From NCBI GenBank assembly GCA_035578155.1, contig JAPWDM010000009.1:1400001-1464000 (forward strand): a stretch of 64,000 nt of DNA, in the 5' to 3' direction. The notes below the pieces were generated by a model. It saw only the letters and a list, made by a program, of their open reading frames with translations, was not told the DNA's origin and made no database searches. Source of the DNA: Brachynemurus nebulosus (Eukaryota > Arthropoda > Insecta > Neuroptera > Myrmeleontidae). Position numbers and translations under genes: made by a program. Positions 55,428-64,000 of this stretch are shown in pieces; position 1 is the stretch's first letter, and every line of letters begins with the position of its first letter.

Positions 55428-55660
55428 CGCCTTTAGTTTGTTAATAATATGATTGTCTTAACCTTTCATTTTCTATACGAGTTAAAAAAATTTCAATAAT
55501 ATTTTTCGAAAAATGCCACTGTCTCTTAAATTGCGTAAGTGATCCGATACTGACTATTATAATGTAATCAAGTGCGGGTAGACAACTCAACGCAATGACA
55601 AAAATGATAAATTCATAAGGATTTCGTTGTTAGATCTACGAAATCAGACTGAAATGATAA
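55428..55660. repeat. R5 family, copy 3
   Basis: Matches 24825-25066 over its whole length (tttgttaataatatgatt, aaattgcgtaag, ttcataaggatttcgttg). About 30 kb from the other copy and in the same orientation. Confidence 0.7.
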
Positions 55661-56932
55661 ACCTCATATAATCTAACCTAAAAATAGCAAATGCCTAAAG
55701 CGATTTTTAACTAATTGTAAGTCAAAATTTTATAATCTTCCGGATGTGTATCGCTCCGGACAAAATTTTCCGAGATTACTTGTTCAAATTTGTTACCACG
55801 CCTCCTAAACCTTTATTACAACTTCATAAAAAAATAAAGGATTAAATTCTGGCTTCAATTAGGACCAAAAACTTACAAAGCTGAATTAAGATAAAAAGAA
55901 TATTTTCTAAAAATTGATAAAAAAAATTTCCCGGCATTTTCTTTTACAAGATTTTAGATTTACAGTAAAAAAAAAAGAAAAAGATTGTTTTAATTTTTGG
56001 ACGCCTGTGTTTCTATAATAGTGTCTTTATTCGTGAAACCGAGAGTTAACGGTACCAGAATTAATATACGAAATTAATTTTTTACTTAGTAATTAACTTT
56101 ACTATAAAAATACTTGAGTGAGCGGTGATCAGTCACCAAAGAGATATTTTTACGTAACATTACTAGAATTACCAACGCGAATGAACAAGTTTGTCGTATT
56201 ATTTTTTTACATAAATATAAATAAAAAATGCGATAAATAAATAAAACCTTGATAAATATGAAATGTTTTATGTAATTCTCTTATTTCGTTCCTTTCTACG
56301 TGATAATAAAATAATATTACAATTAAAAATCAACTTTAATCTTAGTTAAAATAGAAACTTTATGTCTATTAAAGAAACTAAATCATACTGGCGAAAATAA
56401 ACGAATATTTGCGACAAATCACGAGTGATAGCAAAAAAAAAATATAAATTTTAACGATTTTAACCCACATATTTAACTTTTAGCATATTTCTAAAAAGAA
56501 AATATTCCGATCCCATCATCTTTTTATTGCTACGAAAATGCTATTTGACAGCATCAAGGAAAAACAATCAAAATAATTTTTAATGGAAATTTATAATAAA
56601 AATAATTTATTATGCTAATTCATCCTAGCTATTATTATTTAATTAAAAAAATTTTTCTTAACTATTAATCATGTGATTAGACACAGGCTGTGATGTCACG
56701 TTCGCTTATACTTCAACACTATGGCCACTAGGATCGTTACTTTAAATAGCGATTATCAAACATAACTATGATCCACAAAAACCAACATTTTCTGTTGTTA
56801 GTTATAAGAAAAATAAAGTTTTACCTTAGTTACAAAACACCTGTTACTATTTAGAAAATGTGACGTAACTGATAGTTAACTAACGATTTTCCGCATTATT
56901 TTTAAAAATGAAAAATATATAAATGCATAAAT
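55661..56932. other. AT-rich stretch, nothing recognised
   Basis: No supported feature. Confidence 0.4.
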
Positions 56933-57796
56933 AAGGTAACGGGCCTAGTTTCTGACCTTTTAAGAGTGACGGCTGAGGTTAAACGACAGTAATAAATATA
57001 AGTTTCAACTTAAGAGACAATTAATAATTTTATCAACTAGTTTATGGCTTTCAAAATAAAGTCATACAAGTAAAATAATTATTTGAATTGAATTAATAAT
57101 TTAAATTAATGTTTTAAAAATTGACAAAAAGGACCCAGTTTCTGACCTTCAAAATTTCTCATGTGACAGTTTCTGACCCTGACAGTGGCCTAGTTTCTGA
57201 TTCTTAAATTTAAAAATACAGTTTTTTAAAATTTAATTTATAAATAATTTTTTATTGATAAAAATGAATGTTTAATGTTATATACGTTATGAAAAATAAC
57301 AAAAACTAATCGAAGATAACTATAAATAACAAAATAACTAACAAAAACTGGTTAGAATTTAATTGGGCCATACCACTTTAGAAGTGAGCCTAGTAATTGA
57401 CCCTCATATTTCAATAATAAAAATCATTCTAAGGTATTTTATAAATATTTTAAAATAAATTTTAAACAAATATTAACCTGCTCATATATTTTTAATTAAG
57501 TTTTCATACTTACATGATGAACATTGCACAGATCAAAATGAGTACTTTGTAACATAAACTGTTAAAAAACTACCAAAAAAATAGTTTTTACACACATTTT
57601 AAACTTAAAAAATTTTTTTTATTTAGTTAATATATTCTAAACTTTTTAAATTGCTGTTCATTAGACACAGAATAGATTACTTTAAATTAAGAATTTATTT
57701 TTTTTCTTATTTAAAATATAGTTTTTTTATTAATTTATAACAAAGTTGAAAAGGTCAGAAACGGGGCCAGGGTCAATTACCGGGTCTTTTACCTTA
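56933..57796. mobile_element. MITE (TAAGGTAA termini) with iterated CTAGTTTCTGACC motif
   Basis: Left TAAGGTAACGGGCCTAG and complement of right TAAGGTAAAAGACCCGG. The motif (g)gcc(t/c)agtttctgacc recurs at about 56943, 57133, 57168, 57190 and, diverged, 57388, and inverted near 57750-57780. Such repeated subterminal motifs are typical transposase-binding arrays. 864 bp, no coding sequence. Confidence 0.75.
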
Positions 57797-59918
57797 TGTT
57801 TATTTTAAAATAATTTATCAACATTGAAAAATAATTCAAATACCACTATATTAATTTAAAAATCAAAAACGTGTTCATCTCAAACGTGGCCATTTTGCCA
57901 TAAGAATAATATTGGACAAAAAATTTTGTTTATTAATTTTTCTCGAAAACTAGTTTACACTGGGGGACATTAAATGTTAATTTGAAAATAAAAAATCAAG
58001 AAATTATCCTACTTTCTTAAAAACATAAACATACTCATAATTTTGTTTTCTTGTTTTTATTTAGTGTATTTTTTAATAAGTACCCAAAATTAATCTTATA
58101 AAATTTATTTGATTCTTTTATTACGTTTAATAAGAACACAAAATGGACAAAGACACTAATGACGTAATATCTAAAAAGATTATTTTGTACTCGACAACTT
58201 ATGCACTAGGACTAGAATGTAGTAGTCTTTTATTGTTTTCGCATTCCATTAAGATCGAATAAAATTTGTATACAATAGATATTACAAGAATGAAAGAATG
58301 TGTGTCTAATTCGTCAAAGAAGATTGACCACCGAGAATTAATTATTATAAAGATTGGTTTAGATTGCGTATTTCATCCAACTTTTACTTACTTTACTTTA
58401 ACGTACCTTTTAATACCATTCTGCTTCTTGGCTTATAAATTATTATTAACCTAAGAGAGGGTACCAGATTTAATTCAAATTCGATTATTTGCACATGTAG
58501 CGGTTTTATAAGACTCTATAAATTCTATGGGATACAGGTTTTATTTGTTTTTAGTGTTCCGAAGCAGCAACACTTCTTTACTCTAACTGAATCATCTGAT
58601 CTTAACTACATACTTTAAGAACGACTTCAAGTCATTCTTAATCTATCTTCTTCCTTTCTTAAATTTTATGTTTAATTGACAGTAAAAAGGTACCGTAAGA
58701 TTATAAATGCCTTTTTATAATATTCCCGCCAAAAATAGTGACATAACCTCAAAAAAGGAGAGAAAATAATATTTTTACTCTTCTGATTTGAAACTTTAGA
58801 TTGTGAATTGCGTTTTACAATTTTAAAAAATTTCTAAAATGAATGTGTAACTAATCACAAAAAGTACAGTTAAATTAATTTTATCAACTGAAATTAAATA
58901 TGAAAAAAAACGAAAATTAGTACCGTCAAATCTGACAACTTTACCAAACCACGTTTAAAGTGAAACAAATTAAAATTTTATAACTTATGACGTTTGTAGC
59001 ACTTTGACACTAGTGACAGGGGTATTTCTAACAAATCAGTGGTACTATATGAAGTTTTTTCGCAGTGAAAATTTTTAGAAATCGAAGAAAATTCACTAAA
59101 AAAAAGTACATTTTAATTTATTTCACATAAAATATGATTAATTTGACAAAGTTATCTTGACAAACCGGCAAGGTGACAGTTTTGACGGTAACTTTTACAC
59201 GCCTGATACGTGTCTACATTTACTGCGCATGTCTTTTGATTTTTTATCAATTATCACGTAACGTTAGACGACAGCTCAGTTTTCAAACAATTATGATTAC
59301 TGATTAAATACGGAAATTATATTACGTTTGAAAAGAACTCTAATGTGATTGTGATTGATATGTACACTATACGTTATTGTTCATAAACATATGCAAATTG
59401 ATATTTCAAATTATAATTTATGTAACTGCGTCTGCTATTATTTATCAGTCAAATAGTTTGTCATGTATACAATTTCTTTAAAATTTTTCTATCAAATACA
59501 GTAAAACTTGTGTATGGTTTTATTAGCACATAAACGAACCAGTCGGAGGTTTCATTTAAGTATCATAACTTTCGTAATTTACAACAAAAAGTATTTTTTT
59601 GAAAATGAACATTAACCCTAGAAAAAACATCTGGAAAAAAATCATATGAAAGGACATTTTGGGCCTAACAGATCCATTGTATCAGTTTAACTTTCAGTTA
59701 GGTTATTACAATAATCAATTATTAAATTAAATCTAGGAATTGTAGGAATTTCTTGTCCCGTTTTTATTTAAAACCAGCCGAAGGATGCTGGTTGGGGTCA
59801 GTAACTGATAAGGGAGTGGTATATATGCATTTATAATTGAAGGTTGCAAAGAACCAAAGGATAAAAGTCTTTCTAGTGATCCTAGATTTTTCCTAGATCC
59901 TAGATCCTAGATAGAATT
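57797..59918. other. AT-rich stretch, nothing recognised
   Basis: Includes a short run of cctagatcctagat just before the satellite (59880-59912). The frame at 58266-58454 is not convincing. Confidence 0.4.
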
Positions 59919-60760
59919 TTGGTAAAAATGAAAAGAACGACTTCAAAAACCTATAATTCGCTACCTACTTCATCATTCTAGCATTTAATTTACAGTTTTT
60001 AAGGCACTGAACAATTTTAAACGTAATGACGTCATCAAATTAAAAAATTTTCTTTTTCTCAAATCAAGCTTTATGAAAATGTAAGTGGACTGGTTGAATT
60101 AGAGTAATTTTAGTGCAAACTTTTCACTTTTACTAATAAAATAACGGAATTCCTTTTAAAAATATGACTGATTGGACAGAAGTCCTTTTTCCAGTGATGC
60201 TACGTGCTTAATTCTGGCATAAATGAAAAGATCGACTTCGAAAACCTATAATTCGCTTCTAACTTTATAATTCTAGTATTTAATTTACGGTTTTTAAGGC
60301 ATCAAAAAATTTGAATAATCTTGATGACGTCATCAAAATAAAAAAATTTTATTTTCTCAAATCAAGCTTTATGAAAGTGACTTAAATTAAGTTGATTGGT
60401 CGAATTAGGGTAATTTGAGTGTGAACTTTTCATTTTTGCTATCAAAATGACAAAACTAGTTTTAGAAATATGACTGACTCGACAGAAGTCCTTTTTTTAA
60501 TAGTCAGATACGTAATTTTGGCAAAACTGAAAAGAACGATTTCGAAAACCTATATTTCGCTTCCAATTTCAACTTTCTATCATTTTATTTACGGTTTTTA
60601 CAACGTCGAAAAATTTAGTAAACTTGATGACGTCATCAAATTGAAAAATGATTTTCTTTCAAATCAAACTTCATCGAAATGATCTGAATTGGAGTGATTG
60701 GTTCAATTAAGATAACTTGGACGTAAACTTTTCATTTTTCCTATCAAAATGAGCATCTGC
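59919..60760 (+). repeat. Satellite-like array, three units of about 300 bp, each with TGACGTCA
   Basis: Units align from gaaaagaacgactt at 59929, gaaaagatcgactt at 60225 and gaaaagaacgattt at 60529 (periods 296 and 304). Each contains aacctata(a/t)ttcgct, TGACGTCATCAAA (at 60027, 60325, 60628), tcaaatcaa(g/a)ctt and gacagaagtcc. Divergence between units is modest, with conserved blocks. Confidence 0.9.
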
Positions 60761-60792
60761 CCCCTAGAATTTCCCGTCATGAGCTGTAGCAA

Positions 60793-60805
60793 CCCCCCCC
60801 CCCCC
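60793..60805 (+). repeat. C homopolymer (13 bases)
   Basis: Uninterrupted C run just after the satellite. Similar C runs lie near 11490 and 21507; all three are sites where length may be uncertain. Confidence 0.8.
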
Positions 60806-61200
60806 AACCTAACCGCCCTTATAAATACGCCACGTCCCGTTCTTTCCTTTCATTGTTCCTTTTGACCAGCAATAAATCATTTTTTTTAAGTAACGGAATG
60901 AATAATTAATTTAAAAAATAAAAAAATCATAAATTTGACACTGATATACGCCTGTTAATAGACAAAATTATATCATAGACAGATAGTGCACCACACTTCA
61001 TAGGCATACACACATAAAATATAATAAACTGTTATTTCAATCGCAATGAGTCATTTCCTTCATCATATTCATGAGGAGGCAATGAGGCATCCCATCTACA
61101 TATTCGTTACTCTTTGCTCAATAATATTGTACTAGTATATGTGTATATAGGCGAAATATGTTTGTTTCTTTATCTGGAATTCGTAATTTTTTCAAAAAAT

Positions 61201-61749
61201 GCTGGCGTTCAAAACGAAAATTTTGTTAGCGTAACGTTAGCTAATTGAGCTTTTACCGTTACAAACCAGAGGGCACGCATTCAAAAATTCACATACATTA
61301 TATCTTAAAACAACAATTTCTAATATGGTGACTGATTATTTTTATTCCATAATTTTTAAATGTGGCTGTAGGGTAAAAGCCCCCTTTGTGGAACGGTATC
61401 CAATTATGAACATTTGCATATTAATGAAGTTATTTCTGAAAGAAACGTCTGATAACAAAAATTATTATTAATAAAATGATTGTTTTTCAATTTAAATTCA
61501 CCTCGCATTTAAAGTTTCCTTACTTAATTAAAGAAATAAATATGTAAATGTCAAAACTGTTCCAGTATTAGATACCGTTCCACAAAGGGGGCTTTTACCC
61601 TACTTCAGAAATTAAGTATTTATACTGTGAAAAATCATGAAAAATAATTAACGTGCATTAATTTTTTGAATCAGAGCCCTCTGGTTTGTAACGGTAAAAG
61701 CTCAATTAGCTAACGTTACGCTAACAAAATTTTCGTTTCGAACGCCAGC
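61201..61749. mobile_element. Foldback element with an R4 MITE in its loop
   Basis: Arms 61201-61274 and 61676-61749 are near-perfect reverse complements (GCTGGCGTTC, GTTAGCGTAACGTTAGCTAA, ACCGTTACAAACCAGAGGGC). The loop contains the intact R4 copy 61370-61601. Confidence 0.88.
61370..61601. mobile_element. MITE family R4, copy 3 (intact)
   Basis: Same 232-bp element as 18456-18687, in the opposite orientation (AGGGTAAAAGCCCCCTTTG termini). Also shows the uninterrupted TTAA site that is split by an insertion in copy 1. Confidence 0.9.
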
Positions 61750-61794
61750 AATATTATTCAAATTTGATTCAATCTTGAAAATATTACAGGGTGT

Positions 61795-62030
61795 CCCATG
61801 TTTTTTATACGGTTCCTATCCACCCCACAAAAAAAATCGCAAAAAACAAAATATTCAAAAACTTCATAAATAACTATAAAAAGAGTTCGTTCCAAACTGG
61901 GAAAAAAAACTTTTTCTATGCGGTGCATCGGGACCGCATAAAAAAAAGTTTCATAGAAAATACATAACTCAAAGTGCTCAAAACCTCACGATTTCCTTAA
62001 AAATTGCTTTTCTAAACAAGATAAAGCATT
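61795..62030 (+). repeat. R2 family, copy 3
   Basis: Carries the A-rich cttcataaataactataaa block, one good TGCGGTGCATCGGGACCGCA hairpin, and ctcaaaacctcacgattt, as in 6665-6882. The first hairpin is diverged. Confidence 0.7.
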
Positions 62031-62469
62031 AATTTACACATGCGAATATTGTAATTTTATTTTTTATAATATTATAAAAATTGCGATAAATACATCTTTA
62101 AAAGAATAGTGCAATAACTTATGCAATGTGCTGATTAAACGCTTAAAAACAATCAATAAGTAACTTTATCTGAAATAAATATCCAAATTTCCTATTTTCT
62201 CTTACTTTTTATTCATATTATGCACTTTAATGGACAGACCGAACGAAATGGACAAAATAATATAATTTTTTGTTTTTATCTAATTGTTTGAATCTAGTAG
62301 TTCATTACCTAGCAACGTTTTTTCGCATAAAAAAAATATTTCTAAAATTCTTTCACCAGGAATATACATGTGGACAAACAATTTCGATCAGTACTCCAAA
62401 TTTTAATTTGATATTAACAGTAGCTACTACGAAAAATGGCCATGACGACCATTAAACCTATGTATACGA

Positions 62470-62518
62470 CAGGGGTTCCCAAACTGTGCGCCGCTTAATA
62501 TCACAAAGGAAACCCCTG
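62470..62518. mobile_element. 49-bp hAT-derived deletion product
   Basis: CAGGGGTTCCCAAACTG at left, complement of CAGGGGTTTCC at right, and an imperfect 8-bp direct repeat (gtatacga / gcatacgg) outside. Almost nothing remains but the termini. Confidence 0.7.
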
Positions 62519-63830
62519 GCATACGGAATTAAACATATTTTGAAACGTCTTTTACAGGAACGCTTTATCCGTAACACACTGTATTCACATTTGATTAATG
62601 ATCAATGACCTTCAATTTAGAAACCATTAAACTCATTAAAATCGGCAAAAATTATGGTTTTATAATAAGATGTCTGAATTTAAAATATATATACACATAA
62701 AAAATATGAATCACTGTTTTTTGTACAACAAATTCTTACTTAATGGAGAAAGCCTTATTCATTGAAAACCACAAATGATAATATGATAATAATTAATAGA
62801 TAATATCGAAATTAGAATAATTTTAATTTAATTGGTGATAAATGATTATTCACACAAATAATAAGACACTAAAAGTCAGTTCACACTCAATTGTTATTTA
62901 AAATACATAATTTATAAAGTATACGTAATTAAATGTAGAATTGTAGCGAATATTTCTGAATAAAAATAGAAAAATAGTTATAATAAAAAAATATTACAAT
63001 TTTTGATCGAAAATTTTTCAATTAATAATGCAACGGGAATCTATCCTTAAAATCTGATTGAATATTTGCAAATTTTTTTTAAAATTTGATAAAAATAAGT
63101 AGGAGGCCAAATTCCGGAAATAGTAGCATTCCAGTGGTAATAACAAAAACAAAAAATGGAAGCTGTGGTTTTGTGTAAAAAACATTTAATTAATTAATTA
63201 ATTTAAAAAAAAAAGGTTATCAAGTTTCCGTATACACCAATTAAGATAAAATCTTTCATATTTCGGTAAAGTTTAATTTAGTTTCATACTGACCTAATTG
63301 CAAAAAACCAGACTGTTGGCAATTTGCCGCCAAAAAGTAGTGTCAGATTTGACACAGTAATGATTTAGGCGAGCAAAATACCCCCAAAAGAGTGCTTAGA
63401 AAACAAAAAAAAAAAAAAAAAAAAGAATAAAAATAGCGTCACTATTAAAATTTTTAATATTGACACCGGAGTTTAATAAAATTTTTCAATTTTGGATCGA
63501 TTATTTTACGTTGAGTCATAATGAGTTAAAGCCGTTACGGAGAAATATATGATTGATCAGAACTGATAAAATTAAATACAACCTAATTCTCTTACTAATG
63601 TAGTATTTAATCAAAATTTTTTTGGAAAAAAATAAAAAATAAATGTGTATTTTTTCTTAGAAATTTCAGTCTACATATGACTGACTATGTTATCGTATTG
63701 TATTAGTCATTTATGAGTTATTTTGTTGGAAATAATCAAAATCGGAAGTCTATAAAATAGTTTGTCGAAAAAAAAAATTTTAAAAAATAATCTCAAAAAA
63801 CGATTAGGAACAAAAGAGTACCACTGTACC
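62519..63830. other. AT-rich stretch, nothing recognised
   Basis: No supported feature. Confidence 0.4.
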
Positions 63831-64000
63831 CAGGGCCGATGAGAGCGATGATGGGCCCCCGGGCATCAAAAAAAATTTTCTTAAAAATTTTCCTACCAAA
63901 AATATTATAACTAACGCCCAAAAAAAAACTCGTCTAACTTTTCCCGGGCTCCTGATTCAGCTTGCAGGCCCCCTTCTTTACGCATTGACATTTTCCCCAA
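63831..64000. mobile_element. GC-rich hAT-type MITE cut by the right edge
   Basis: Begins CAGGGCCGATGAGAGCGATG, followed by gggcccccgggca, a common left end of animal hAT-type MITEs. Internal cccgggctcctgattcagc and tgcaggccccct also fit. Right end is outside the window. Confidence 0.6.

Noticed and set aside
58266..58454. 62-codon hydrophobic plus frame
   Set aside because: AT-driven composition, no signal or domain that I can defend.

Overview
This window is nuclear DNA from an insect, or at least an arthropod. It is strongly AT-rich, and its genes are split by short GT-AG introns. Six conserved animal genes are recognisable, separated and interrupted by small DNA transposons (MITEs, foldbacks, hAT-, piggyBac-, Transib- and CACTA-like relics) and a few LINE and tRNA-derived scraps. 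The proteins are insect-like (Med21, RpLP2 and Set1 especially), but I cannot fix the order from sequence alone. No bacterial, viral or CRISPR sequence was seen.

Layout, left to right. 1-5726 (-): N-terminal exons of clathrin heavy chain, running off the left edge. 8037-8564 (-): ribosomal stalk protein P2 with an upstream non-coding exon. 9991-10416 (+): single-exon Mediator subunit 21, divergent from RpLP2. 13625-27446 (-): a complete 7-coding-exon Set1/SETD1 H3K4 methyltransferase, with one clean reading frame across every splice junction (1455 codons). 29457-29859 (+): two-exon UQCRH (complex III hinge protein). 32460-38378 (-): the C-terminal 880 residues of the ankyrin-FYVE protein ANKFY1/Rank-5. 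Its BTB-containing N-terminus was not found to the right. From 38.4 kb to 64 kb there is essentially no confident gene, only layered repeats plus three weak candidate exons.

The genes are ordinary housekeeping genes (vesicle coat, endosome, translation, transcription, chromatin, respiration) and do not form one pathway. The unusual material is the repeat landscape. It includes a Transib-like element whose ends carry a CACAGTG heptamer and a RAG-RSS-like spacing, inserted in another MITE with a 5-bp duplication. A 144-bp perfect palindrome lies in the last Set1 intron. One ANKFY1 intron is almost entirely a roughly 350-bp-arm hairpin. Two 'Russian doll' nests hold three or more transposon layers. 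A piggyBac-type MITE sits in another MITE with an exact TTAA duplication, and its empty-site counterpart is present in the same window. A three-unit, roughly 300-bp satellite carries a TGACGTCA palindrome in every unit. I saw no new multi-gene system. All family names for repeats are inferred from termini and target-site duplications, not from database hits.
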